Of a DNA stretch of 61,734 nucleotides, positions 28,165 through 36,743 are shown piece by piece; position 1 is the first letter of the stretch, and the number at the start of each line of letters is the position of its first letter. The stretch lies in the NCBI GenBank assembly GCA_021295835.1, contig JAGWBP010000011.1, forward strand, positions 2,051-63,784, in the 5' to 3' direction. A program made the translations under genes and the position numbers. The notes under the pieces are model-generated. The model saw only the letters and a program-made list of their open reading frames with translations, was not told where the DNA came from and did no database searches. The DNA is from Gemmatimonadota bacterium. GTDB lineage: Bacteria > Gemmatimonadota > Gemmatimonadetes > Longimicrobiales > Gaopeijiaceae.

Positions 28165-28995
28165 ATGGCCCCCCGACCGATCTCCACGTCAACCGTCTCC
28201 TTCGGCCTTGTGTCGCTCCCGGTCAAGCTCTACTCGACCGGCCAGTCGTCGGCCAAGGTGCGCTTCAACTGGATCAACCGGGATACAGGCGCTCGTGTCA
28301 AGTACCGGTACGTCGACGGTCAGAGCGGCGAGCCGGTGGAGCGCGACCGTCTGGTCAAGGGCTACGAATTCGCAAAGAACCAATATGTCACCTTCGAGCC
28401 CGACGAGCTCGGAGCGATCGAAGCGCAGTCCGACGAGTCGATCGAGATAACGGAGTTCGTTCCCGCCACCGAGATCGACCGTGTCTACCTGGAGCGCGCC
28501 TACTACCTGGGTCCTGCCCGTGGCGGTTCCCGCGCCTATCGACTCCTCTCGGCCGCGCTCCGCGAGATGGGCAGGGTTGCGATTGCGCGTCACTCGGCCC
28601 GGGGCAAGCAGCGCCTCGTCATGATCCGCCCGATCGGCGAGGGGCTCATCCTGGAGCAGCTCTACTACCCCGAGGAGGTGCGCTCCTTCGACGAGGTTCC
28701 GGTGGAGTCGGCGGAAGTTGGGGAGGCGGAGCTCGCCTTGGCGAAGCAGTTCATCGAGCAGGCGGCCAGCGAGTCGTTCGACCCGTCCCGCTACCGCGAC
28801 GAGGTGCGCGAACGCGTCCTGGCGCTGATCGACCGCAAGATCGAGGGCGAGCAGATCACCCTCGCTCCCCAGGAGGAGCCCGAGACCAGGATCATCGACC
28901 TGATGGCGGCTCTGAAGGCCAGTCTGGGGTCCAGCGGGGCGTCGCCCCCAGCGGAGGGCGAGGAGCGCACGGCAACCCCGGCATTGACCGCTTGA
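28165..28995 (+). CDS. ku: non-homologous end-joining protein Ku
   Basis: Bacterial Ku forms a homodimeric ring on DNA ends and recruits LigD. The 276-residue protein has the core fold through STVSFGLVSLPVKLYS, RYVDGQSGEPVERDRLVKGYEFAK, ERAYYLGP and the C-terminal ALKASL helix. It lacks the long Lys-rich tail some actinobacterial Ku proteins carry. It pairs divergently with ligD. Confidence 0.95.
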   Translation: MAPRPISTSTVSFGLVSLPVKLYSTGQSSAKVRFNWINRDTGARVKYRYVDGQSGEPVERDRLVKGYEFAKNQYVTFEPDELGAIEAQSDESIEITEFVPATEIDRVYLERAYYLGPARGGSRAYRLLSAALREMGRVAIARHSARGKQRLVMIRPIGEGLILEQLYYPEEVRSFDEVPVESAEVGEAELALAKQFIEQAASESFDPSRYRDEVRERVLALIDRKIEGEQITLAPQEEPETRIIDLMAALKASLGSSGASPPAEGEERTATPALTA

Positions 28996-29134
28996 GTCCA
29001 ATCCGCTAGCATCAGAGGGTCTACGATAATGTCCAGTGGGTGTGTGCCGCACACGGGCGGTCGAGTTGAAGTGACCTCTGCGGCACCGCACAAGGGCCCT
29101 ACGGAGGGGCGAACGAACAAGCGCTACTGATCCC

Positions 29135-29590
29135 ATGGCAGGATACATCCCGAAGCGTGCGCTGTGCGCCGCGCTTCTGCTCTGTCTCTGCGGCCTCGCC
29201 AAGGCGGCGGCCCAGCGTCCGTTGGATGGCGCTGGCGAGCTCTCGGCGGGCTTCGAGCTGGGGCAGAACTACCCAAATCCGGTTAATCGCGAGACTCGGA
29301 TCCCCTTCGAGCTCGGCGAGTCTCTCTTCGAGGAGGGGAGGCCGGTCGCCGTATCGATCCGCATCTACAACGTCCTGCAGCAGTTCGTGGGTGCGCCGAC
29401 CGCTCTGCGGCACCCCGACGGCTCGGGGCTGCCTCTCCTGCAGCTCGAGTACGGATCGCCGGGGCGCTACGAGGCCCACTGGGACGGAACGGACCGGAGC
29501 GGACAGCCGGTGGGGTCGGGGGTCTACTTCGTGCAGATGCGGGTGGATGGACGGGAGCCCGCCATTCGGAGGATGTTCGTCAGGAGATAG
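29135..29590 (+). CDS. secreted protein with FlgD-like Ig domain
   Basis: The 151-residue product has a signal peptide (KRALCAALLLCLCGLAKAAAQ) and a single domain beginning FELGQNYPNPVNRETRIPFEL and ending GSGVYFVQMRVDG...RRMFVRR. This is the FlgD-like Ig/type-A sorting domain common at C-termini of secreted proteins in the FCB group. Here it stands alone rather than as a tail, which is less usual. dusB follows 4 bases after its stop. Confidence 0.8.
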   Translation: MAGYIPKRALCAALLLCLCGLAKAAAQRPLDGAGELSAGFELGQNYPNPVNRETRIPFELGESLFEEGRPVAVSIRIYNVLQQFVGAPTALRHPDGSGLPLLQLEYGSPGRYEAHWDGTDRSGQPVGSGVYFVQMRVDGREPAIRRMFVRR

Positions 29591-29593
29591 CGC

Positions 29594-30595
29594 GTGAGGA
29601 CTCTCCCCTTCGAGACGCCTCGACGCTCCTCGCCACCCCTCTTCCTGGCTCCCCAGGCCGGAGTGTCGGAGTCGCCCTTTCGGAGGCTCTGCCGCAGCTA
29701 TGGGGCAGATGTCGTGCTCACGGAGTTCGTGAGCGCCGAGGGGATTGTGCGGGGTAGCTCCCGCACCGCCGAGTACCTCCGCTTCGACGACGAGGAGCGG
29801 CCGATCGGCATCCAGATCTTCGGGGCCGATCCGGGCGCAATGGCCGCCGCCGCGGCGCTCGTCGAGGAGGTGTACCGGCCCGACTTCGTGGACATCAACT
29901 TCGGGTGCCCGGTCAAGAAGGTGGTCAGGCGCAACGGGGGGTCGGGGTGCCTGCGCGATCTGGGCCTGGTGCGCCGAATCGTCCGCGCGGTCTCTTCGGC
30001 CGTCTCGGTGCCGGCGACCGTCAAGTTCCGCTCCGGCTTTGACGAGGCCACCCGCGATCCGGTGGCGATCGCACGCGCCTGCCGAGACGGTGGCGCCGCC
30101 ATGGCGACGCTGCACCCGCGCACCCGCGCCGACATGTACTCCGGCCGCGCCCGCTGGAGCGAGATCAGGGCGGTCGTCGCCGCCCTGGACATCCCCGTCA
30201 TCGGCAATGGCGACGTGCGGACGGGCGAGGATGCGCGCCGGATGTGGGAGCGCACCGGGTGCGACGGCGTCATGGTTGCGCGAGGCTGCCACGGGGCGCC
30301 ATGGCTCTTCCGGCAGGCCCGCGCCGCCCTGGACGGACGCCCAGTCCCCGGGCCACCCGACACTCGTACTCGCTTCGAGATCTGCATCTCGCACGCCGAG
30401 AACGCCGTGGCCTTCGAGAGCGACGGGGAGCGGGCACTTAGGGACTTCCGCAAGCACCTCGGGTGGTACACCAAGGGGCTGCCCGGGGGGCGAAGGCTGC
30501 GCACCCGGCTCTTCCAGGTCCAGGAGCTGGGCGAAGTCCGGGCCCTCCTGGGCGAGTACTCCGGGGGGGTTTGCGAATCGCACGAGGCGATGTAA
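29594..30595 (+). CDS. dusB: tRNA-dihydrouridine synthase
   Basis: This FMN enzyme (333 residues) reduces uridine in the tRNA D-loop. It has the TIM-barrel features LFLAPQAGVSESPFRRLC, DINFGCPVKK (catalytic Cys) , ATLHPRTRADMYSG and VIGNGDVRTGEDA, plus the C-terminal helical RNA-binding domain. The GTG start is supported by AGGAGA about 6 bases upstream. tmRNA follows 53 bases downstream. Confidence 0.94.
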   Translation: MRTLPFETPRRSSPPLFLAPQAGVSESPFRRLCRSYGADVVLTEFVSAEGIVRGSSRTAEYLRFDDEERPIGIQIFGADPGAMAAAAALVEEVYRPDFVDINFGCPVKKVVRRNGGSGCLRDLGLVRRIVRAVSSAVSVPATVKFRSGFDEATRDPVAIARACRDGGAAMATLHPRTRADMYSGRARWSEIRAVVAALDIPVIGNGDVRTGEDARRMWERTGCDGVMVARGCHGAPWLFRQARAALDGRPVPGPPDTRTRFEICISHAENAVAFESDGERALRDFRKHLGWYTKGLPGGRRLRTRLFQVQELGEVRALLGEYSGGVCESHEAM

Positions 30596-30648
30596 CGTTA
30601 CCGTCGCCCGTTGGCCGGATCCGTCCGCCGCCGGGCCGCTGATTGAGA

Positions 30649-30997
30649 GGGGGCGATACGGCTTCGACGGGACTTGGAATCTCGAAGCTGCGTGCCGAGG
30701 CCCGGGGCCTCGTAACAACCCCGGAACAACCATGACAGCCAACACTGAATTGGCCCTGGCAGCTTAGACAAGCTGCCCGCTTCCCTGTCTGCCCGCCCGA
30801 GGCGGGCTCCGGAGGCGTCGATAAGTCGGGCTGGTCCCACGGCGGCGTCGCCGCGCCGAGGGACGAGAAACCAGGCGACTAGCCCGGCGGAGGTGGGTCG
30901 CCGACCTCAGCCGACGGCGAAGTTGAATGGCGTCCTACGCACGTAGAAGCTTGGAGCGACTTTTTCTCGGACGCGGGTTCGACTCCCGCCGCCTCCA
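30649..30997 (+). ncRNA. ssrA: transfer-messenger RNA (tmRNA)
   Basis: The 5' end GGGGGCG...TTCGAC pairs with the 3' acceptor strand CGCCTCC, next to a T-arm GCGGGTTCGACTCCCGC. The tag frame starts at GCC 30738 and reads ANTELALAA, with stop TAG at 30765-30767; the ALAA end is the usual ClpXP-type degron. Discriminator A is at 30997 and CCA is not encoded. It rescues stalled ribosomes together with SmpB. Confidence 0.95.
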
Positions 30998-31077
30998 CTC
31001 GCGGTTGGTGCGCAGCAGCGCAAGGTGCCTTCCGATATGCCGAAACCAGCCGAAACCGACAGGAGAACAGCCGCACA

Positions 31078-31596
31078 GTGAAGCGCAAGCTGGCGTACCT
31101 CGGCGCCATCTTCCCGGCGATCATCGTGGCCGACATCCTCACCAAGCGGTGGGCCGAGGAGACGCTGCGCGGAGCGCCGCAACCCGATTTCCTGGGTGGC
31201 TACGTTCCGCTTACACTCGCCTACAATCGGGGTGCCGCCTTCGGGATCTCGATCGGCGACGACCCGCGATGGGTCTTCATTCCGATCGCGCTGGCCGCCC
31301 TGGCGCTGATGTCGGTACTGTTCGTCCGCGCACACGGGCGTGACCACCTGCGCATCGTCTCGCTGGTCTTGGTGGTGACTGGGGCGGTGGGCAACCTGAT
31401 CGACCGGATCCGCTGGGACCGGGGTGTGGTGGACTTCATCGGGCCGGTGGATCTGGGCTTCATGCACTGGCCGATCTTCAACGTCGCCGACATGGCGATC
31501 TCCTGCGGGGCGGTGCTCCTGGCCACCTCCTTCTGGATGGAGGAACGCGCGATGAAACGCGACGGAGCGGAGGCAGAGGCCGGTAACCCCGACTAG
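31078..31596 (+). CDS. lspA: prolipoprotein signal peptidase (signal peptidase II)
   Basis: The inner-membrane aspartyl protease cuts the signal peptide of lipidated prolipoproteins. In 172 residues there are four hydrophobic helices and both catalytic Asp motifs: GNLIDRI and FNVADMAI. The conserved YNRGAAFG motif is also there. The GTG start has AGGAGA about 11 bases upstream. Its substrates include the many lipobox proteins in this window. Its stop overlaps that of the convergent CNNM gene. Confidence 0.95.
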   Translation: MKRKLAYLGAIFPAIIVADILTKRWAEETLRGAPQPDFLGGYVPLTLAYNRGAAFGISIGDDPRWVFIPIALAALALMSVLFVRAHGRDHLRIVSLVLVVTGAVGNLIDRIRWDRGVVDFIGPVDLGFMHWPIFNVADMAISCGAVLLATSFWMEERAMKRDGAEAEAGNPD

Positions 31597-32819
31597 CCAC
31601 CCTGCTCGAAGGCGACGTAGTCGATCCGCCGTCGCCGCACGCTGACGACCCGGAAGCTCCCCGACGGTACCGCGACCGCGTCTCCTGGCTTGGCCACCCC
31701 CTCCAGGGCGCCGAAGAGGTACCCGCCGATCGTGTCGAAGTCCTGGCCCAGCTCGACTCCGAGCCGCTCCTCCACGTCGCGCACGGGAGTGCCCCCGTGG
31801 ATCAGGGTGTGCCCCTCGTCGGTCTCCTGGAAGTCGAGCGGCTCGTCCACCTCGTGCTCGTCCTGGATCTCGCCCACGATCTCCTCGATTAGATCCTCGA
31901 GGGTGGCGAGTCCCGCCGTGCCGCCGAACTCGTCGACCACAATGACCATATTGGCGCGCTCGGCCCGCATCTCGCGGGTGAGCTCCTCGACGGGCTTGGT
32001 GGCGGGGGCGAAGCCGATCGGGCGCACGACCTCGCGGATCCTGGTCAGCCCCTGCCGCGCAGCGCGCCATAGATCGCGGGCCAGGAGCACGCCGATGATC
32101 TGATCCAGGTTGCCGTCGAAGACCGGGAGGCGGAGCTTGCCGCCCTCCAGCATCGTGTCCATGGCCTCCTCGACCGTTGCCTCGACGGGGACGGCCACGA
32201 TGTCGATCCGGGGCGTCATGACCTCGCTGACGGCGATCGCGTCGAGCTGCATGACATTCGACATCACCTCGAACTCCCCCTCGTCGATTGCGCCCTCCCG
32301 GCGCCCGATCTCCGCGAGGGCACCGATCTCGGCGCGCGATACCGTCACCGAATGGGTGTCCGTCGGCTTGATCCATCTGCTGAGGTAGCCGAGCGGCACG
32401 ATTAGCGGCTTGGTGGCGACGACCAGCCCGCGGAGCAGGTACGCGGCCGGCTTCGCCAACTGACGGCAGTAGGTGGCGCCGATCGTCTTGGGGATGATCT
32501 CCGAGAGGACCAGGACCGCGAGGGTCAGCGCGGCGGCAAAGATGCCCACCGCGAAGTCGCCCCCAAAGGCGCGGGCCGCGATTGCGCCTCCCATCGTGGC
32601 ACCTACCGTGTGGGCGATGGTGTTCAGCGTCAGGATGGCCGTAATTGGCTCGTCGATCCTGCTCTTCATTCCGTGCAGGATCTCGCCGGCCCGGTCGCCC
32701 CGGCGCTGGAGCACCGCGATGTAGGAGCGGCCCACCGAGAGGAGCACCGCCTCGAGCACCGAGCAGAGGAAGGAGACCGCCAGGCTGGCGGCCACCACAA
32801 CGGCCAGTAGGATCAGCAA
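31593..32819 (-). CDS. CNNM/CorC-HlyC family membrane protein
   Basis: The 408-residue protein has an N-terminal DUF21 membrane domain with about four helices, a CBS pair (VMTPRIDIVAVPVEATVEEAM... and VRPIGFAPATKPVEELTREM with VVDEFGGTAGLATLEDLIEEIVGEI), and a C-terminal CorC_HlyC domain (GGTPVRDVEERLG...GGYLFGALE). Members transport or sense Mg2+/Co2+. The start appears to be TTG 32819 with little ribosome-site support, so a slightly different start is possible. Confidence 0.9.
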   Translation of the reverse strand: MLILLAVVVAASLAVSFLCSVLEAVLLSVGRSYIAVLQRRGDRAGEILHGMKSRIDEPITAILTLNTIAHTVGATMGGAIAARAFGGDFAVGIFAAALTLAVLVLSEIIPKTIGATYCRQLAKPAAYLLRGLVVATKPLIVPLGYLSRWIKPTDTHSVTVSRAEIGALAEIGRREGAIDEGEFEVMSNVMQLDAIAVSEVMTPRIDIVAVPVEATVEEAMDTMLEGGKLRLPVFDGNLDQIIGVLLARDLWRAARQGLTRIREVVRPIGFAPATKPVEELTREMRAERANMVIVVDEFGGTAGLATLEDLIEEIVGEIQDEHEVDEPLDFQETDEGHTLIHGGTPVRDVEERLGVELGQDFDTIGGYLFGALEGVAKPGDAVAVPSGSFRVVSVRRRRIDYVAFEQGG

Positions 32820-32856
32820 CTTCGGCGCATGGGCGTCGCTCTGCGATGCGAGCGGT

Positions 32857-33408
32857 TCATAGCAGCGGGATCGACACGCTCTCCCGGCCCCACGAGAAGT
32901 CGTAGGTGCGCTTGCGCCCCCCCAGCGTCCGGAAGTTCACGATGTTCCGCTGGTCTTCGAAGAGGTTGAAGAGCAGCCGATTCCGGATCTCTACACGCTC
33001 GGTGCCTGCTGGCAGCGCATACTCGAGCCGATACCACCACATGATCTCGTCGATGATGTCCGCATCCTCCACGCCTCGTGCCGCCACCCTCCCCATGAGC
33101 GTCACCTCCCCGACTCGCAGCAGGAGCAGCTCGTTGATGTACGCCTCGACTGTCGAGTCGACCTCCGGGCTGTCGGCCAGCACGAACTCCATGTCGGAGC
33201 TGTGCTCCATCACGGCGAACTGCAGATCGTCCCAGAAGAAGCGGATCTCCGCGCTGAGCCCCCCCTCGGTGACGCGCATGTCGGCCACGGAGAGGCGGAA
33301 GGGGTGGGACGTCGCGGCGGCCGAGACCACCGCGACACATGCGCATAGTACCGCGAGTGCGACGCGACCCGGATTTCCCAACCCCCCATCTGTTCGATTG
33401 CGGTACAT
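32857..33408 (-). CDS. exported DUF6702-like protein
   Basis: Starting at ATG 33408 gives 183 residues with a signal peptide ending near VSAAATS. The mature part opens with HPFRLSVADMRVTEGGLSAEIRFFWDDL, which resembles DUF6702 periplasmic proteins of FCB bacteria. No enzymatic motif is seen. The same frame continues 15 codons upstream (to 33453), so the start is uncertain. Confidence 0.65.
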   Translation of the reverse strand: MYRNRTDGGLGNPGRVALAVLCACVAVVSAAATSHPFRLSVADMRVTEGGLSAEIRFFWDDLQFAVMEHSSDMEFVLADSPEVDSTVEAYINELLLLRVGEVTLMGRVAARGVEDADIIDEIMWWYRLEYALPAGTERVEIRNRLLFNLFEDQRNIVNFRTLGGRKRTYDFSWGRESVSIPLL

Positions 33409-33552
33409 TTTCGAAGTGGCCCGCGCCGGAGCGGAGCTGAGTTCGGAGCGCATTGAGCTTGGCGAAACCCGAAGGCGGCGCGTGGCGTATGCGTGGAAGA
33501 TGCCTACAAATATGCCTTCGGATCAACCTACGCCATGGACCAACCGAACTGA

Positions 33553-34137
33553 ATGGACGAGCCGTCGACGACTAGTCGCAGCGACCTGGTGGCCAGGGTG
33601 GGCGTGCACCTCCCGGGGAGTCGGGGCGCTGCAGCAGTGGTCGTGGTCGTGCTGGTAGGCGTCGCGTGGGCATTGTTTCCCGCGCGACTGCTGGGCCAGT
33701 TTCGGCTCGGAGGACAGGGTCTCTATCGCAATCACGTCGTGGATGACTTCGGCTACGGGGGGCGCGTGGAGATTGACCTGGGAGTGCTGGTCTCGGGGCT
33801 GGGCATTGCCGGGATCTTCAACACCTTCCCCTGCGGCGAAGAGGATTGCGGCCCTCTCACCGAGGTGGGGGGCCAGGTCACCTTCGGCGGGCACTCCGCC
33901 TACGTCGGCCTCAACGTGGTACGAGTCACCCGCGGCGCGGAGGGCGAGGCGGGTGACCCCGACTGGAGGCACTCGGCGGTCGTGGGGGTCAGGGTCGGCG
34001 GCCTCCTCCCGATTGCGGTGCCCTTCCTGGAGATTAGACAGTCCCTCGGGTCCGGCCTGGGCGACCAGACGGTCGCCGTCGGTGTGCTCGTCGGCCCCGC
34101 CGGCTCCCGCCGTGCGCCTCGCAGGCCCCCCAGATAA
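33553..34137 (+). CDS. exported protein of unknown function, possible small beta-barrel
   Basis: The 194-residue product has a basic N-terminus, a hydrophobic segment (AAAVVVVVLVGVAWALFPARLLG) and then alternating strands rich in Gly (GQGLYRNHVVDDFGYGGRVEIDLGVLV, VGGQVTFGGHSAYVGLNVV) typical of outer-membrane barrels. The mlaE-type gene starts 2 bases after its stop, so it may be part of that lipid-transport operon. I do not recognise a family. Confidence 0.65.
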   Translation: MDEPSTTSRSDLVARVGVHLPGSRGAAAVVVVVLVGVAWALFPARLLGQFRLGGQGLYRNHVVDDFGYGGRVEIDLGVLVSGLGIAGIFNTFPCGEEDCGPLTEVGGQVTFGGHSAYVGLNVVRVTRGAEGEAGDPDWRHSAVVGVRVGGLLPIAVPFLEIRQSLGSGLGDQTVAVGVLVGPAGSRRAPRRPPR

Positions 34138-34139
34138 CC

Positions 34140-34925
34140 GTGGACTCCCTGCTGGAGCGCCCGATCCGTGCCATTGGGCGCGGCTGGATGACGGGGGCGG
34201 AGCACGCCGGCCAGATGGGGCTGCTCCTCTGGGGTACCGCCACCACCACGGCGCGGCTGCGTGTACCGCTACGGGCGTTCGCCAACCAGCTCTACGTGAT
34301 GGGCGTGCAGAGCATCCCGATCGTCGTCGTCACCTCGGTCCTTTCCGGGATCGTCACGTCGCAGCAGGGTGGCTACCAGATCACCGCGACGGTTCCGCTA
34401 TACGTGCTGGGGAGCGTGACGGCCAAGAGCATCGTTCTCGAGCTGGCGCCGGTGCTTACCGCGATCGTGCTGGTCGGCCGGGTCGGCGCGCGCATTACCG
34501 CAGAGCTGGGCACGATGGCCGTCTCGGAACAGATGGACGCCTACCGCTCGCTAGGGCGCGACCCCCTAATCGTGCTGGGCGCGCCCCGCATCCTGGCCGG
34601 ACTGGTCGTTATGCCGCTCCTGGTCGGAATAGCCAACATCGTCGGGCTGATCTCCGGCATGGTCTCCGCCCACATCGCGCTGGACCTCAGCTTCGAGACC
34701 TTCCTCTTCGGGGCGCGCCTCTTCTGGTTCTCGTGGGACCTTTTCTACTCCTTCCTCAAATCCCTGGTCTTCGGCTTCGCGATCCCGGTAATCGCGATCC
34801 ACATGGGGCTGCGCGCCGGTGGCGGCGCCGAGGGCGTCGGGCGCATCACCACCGCCTCGGTGATGTTCCAGATGCTGACGATCCTAACCCTCGACGCCAT
34901 GTTCCCGGCGCTCCTCCTCGACTAG
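34140..34925 (+). CDS. mlaE: MlaE-type ABC transporter permease
   Basis: This inner-membrane permease (261 residues) of an MCE lipid transporter shows the family's features: YVMGVQSIPIVVVTSVLSGIVTSQQ, ELAPVLTAIVLVGRVGARITAELGTM and EQMDAYRSLG (the coupling helix). It starts with GTG and leads an ordered permease-ATPase-MCE cluster. Confidence 0.92.
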   Translation: MDSLLERPIRAIGRGWMTGAEHAGQMGLLLWGTATTTARLRVPLRAFANQLYVMGVQSIPIVVVTSVLSGIVTSQQGGYQITATVPLYVLGSVTAKSIVLELAPVLTAIVLVGRVGARITAELGTMAVSEQMDAYRSLGRDPLIVLGAPRILAGLVVMPLLVGIANIVGLISGMVSAHIALDLSFETFLFGARLFWFSWDLFYSFLKSLVFGFAIPVIAIHMGLRAGGGAEGVGRITTASVMFQMLTILTLDAMFPALLLD

Positions 34926-34948
34926 GCCGCCCCGGACGCCAACGCACC

Positions 34949-35728
34949 ATGAGCTCTCCCGTTCTCCGGTACCTGGGCACCCACAAGGCCTTCGGCAAGC
35001 CGGTGCTGACCGGCGTTGACCTGGAGATCGAAGAGGGCGAGATGTTTGCCATCTTCGGGCCCTCCGGCACTGGCAAGAGCGTGCTCCTCAAATCGACGAT
35101 CGGACTGGTTGTGCCCGATCGCGGCGACGTGGAGGTGCGCGGGGATTCGGTCTTCTTCGGCGGCCGCAGCGCGCTCCTGGCCGCGAGGCGGCGGGCCCGC
35201 TACGTCTTCCAGAATTCGGCCCTCTTCGACTCGCTGAATGTCTACGAGAACGTCGAGACGGGCCTGCCCCCCGAGCAGTTGGCGCGCATGAGTCGCGAGG
35301 AAGCCGCCAGCGCGATCTGGAGGGCGCTCGAGCTAGTGAATCTCGACCCGCCCCAGGTGATGCCGCTCGTGCCCAGCGAGCTCTCCGGCGGGATGAAGAA
35401 GCGTGTCGGCATCGCACGCGCCATCGTGGGTAGACCGAGCATCCTGCTCTGGGACGAGCCCACCACCGGACTCGACCCGGTGAACACCGCTGCGGTGGAG
35501 CGCCTGATCAAGCGGCTCTCGCGGGAGCTGCGCGTCACCTCGTTGCTGGCCACTCACGACGTGGAGGGGGCGCTCTGGATGTGCGACCGGGTGGCAATGC
35601 TGGAAGGTGGCACCCTGCGCTTCCTCGGAACCCCCGGCGACTTCAGGTCCTCTGCGGACCCGGTAGTCAGGGCCTTTGTTGACCGCGCGGCCGCCGAGGC
35701 CGCCCTGGACGAGGTGGAGATGCAATGA
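34949..35728 (+). CDS. mlaF: MlaF-type ABC transporter ATPase
   Basis: The 259-residue ATPase powers the MCE lipid transporter. It has Walker A GPSGTGKS, Q-loop FQNSALFDSL, signature LSGGMKKRVGIARA, Walker B ILLWDEPTTGLDP and H-loop LATHD. The FDSLNVYENV block is typical of MlaF. Its stop overlaps the next ATG (ATGA). Confidence 0.93.
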   Translation: MSSPVLRYLGTHKAFGKPVLTGVDLEIEEGEMFAIFGPSGTGKSVLLKSTIGLVVPDRGDVEVRGDSVFFGGRSALLAARRRARYVFQNSALFDSLNVYENVETGLPPEQLARMSREEAASAIWRALELVNLDPPQVMPLVPSELSGGMKKRVGIARAIVGRPSILLWDEPTTGLDPVNTAAVERLIKRLSRELRVTSLLATHDVEGALWMCDRVAMLEGGTLRFLGTPGDFRSSADPVVRAFVDRAAAEAALDEVEMQ

Positions 35729-36666
35729 GCCGAGCCGACCTGCGCAGCAGCGGGCTGTCGCCCGAGGAGATCATGAACGCGGTACCCCCGACCGCGAAGA
35801 TCCGCGAATTCCGCATAGGCGTCTTCGTGGTCGTCGGTGTCCTCGGCTTCCTGGTCTTCCTCTTCATGATGACCGACCCGGGCACCTTCCGGGGGCGCTA
35901 CACGATCCATACCCGGCTCTCCGACGCAGGTGGCGTGCGCAACGGCGACCCAGTGCAGTTGCGCGGAATCAACATCGGGCGGGTCACGGGATCCAAGCTT
36001 GCCGGGCCGGATGTTGTGCTCGCGCTGGAGATCGAAAACGAATGGCGCCTGCCTAGGGGGTCGAGCGCGGTGCTGGCCTCTGCGGGCGTGCTCGGCGGCA
36101 TAGTGGTCTCGATAGAGCCGGGCAGCGACGAGGGCTTCGTCGAGCCGATGGAGGAGATCCGCGGCGCGAGCTATCCGGGGATGATGGAGTCGGCTGGCGA
36201 ACTGGCGGTCGAGGCCGAGGAGGCGATGGGCCAGATCCAGAACCTGCTCGCCGACTCCACGCTCGAGGCGGCTGCCGCCTCGATATCGAGCATTCGCGAC
36301 CTAGTCGTCAACATCTCGCGGCTAACCGACAGCCAGGCGCACGAGCTTCACGAGCTGACCGGCGCCCTGCGGAGGTCAGCCGAGAATGTCGAGGGGATCA
36401 CCTCGGCCGAGGAGTGGAGCGGGGTGCTGGCATCCGCCGAGACGACGATCGCCGCTCTAGACGGCGTGTCGACCGAGATGGGGGAGTCGGTCGCGCTCCT
36501 GAACGGGGTGCTCGCGCGCATCGAGCGTGGCGAGGGCACGCTCGGCCTCCTCTCGACCGACGACCGGCTCTACGAATCGCTCGTCGCCACGACGGAGAGC
36601 CTTCGCGAGCTGGTCGTCGACCTGAAGGACAACCCCGAGCGCTACGTCAAGGTCGAGATCTTCTAG
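35725..36666 (+). CDS. mlaD: MCE domain (MlaD-type) lipid-transport protein
   Basis: The 313-residue protein has one N-terminal membrane anchor (residues ~31-50, RIGVFVVVGVLGFLVFLFM), an MCE domain (TRLSDAGGVRNGDPVQLRGINIGRV) and a long helical C-terminal part. It would bridge the periplasm and receive phospholipids from MlaEF. It is coupled to mlaF. Confidence 0.92.
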   Translation: MSRADLRSSGLSPEEIMNAVPPTAKIREFRIGVFVVVGVLGFLVFLFMMTDPGTFRGRYTIHTRLSDAGGVRNGDPVQLRGINIGRVTGSKLAGPDVVLALEIENEWRLPRGSSAVLASAGVLGGIVVSIEPGSDEGFVEPMEEIRGASYPGMMESAGELAVEAEEAMGQIQNLLADSTLEAAAASISSIRDLVVNISRLTDSQAHELHELTGALRRSAENVEGITSAEEWSGVLASAETTIAALDGVSTEMGESVALLNGVLARIERGEGTLGLLSTDDRLYESLVATTESLRELVVDLKDNPERYVKVEIF

Positions 36667-36743
36667 GCACCGCTGGCAAGGCGCTTCGCGGGGCGCATGG
36701 CGGGGCCATTCGCCCAAGAGGCAACGCAGAGCGAAGCCCGAGG

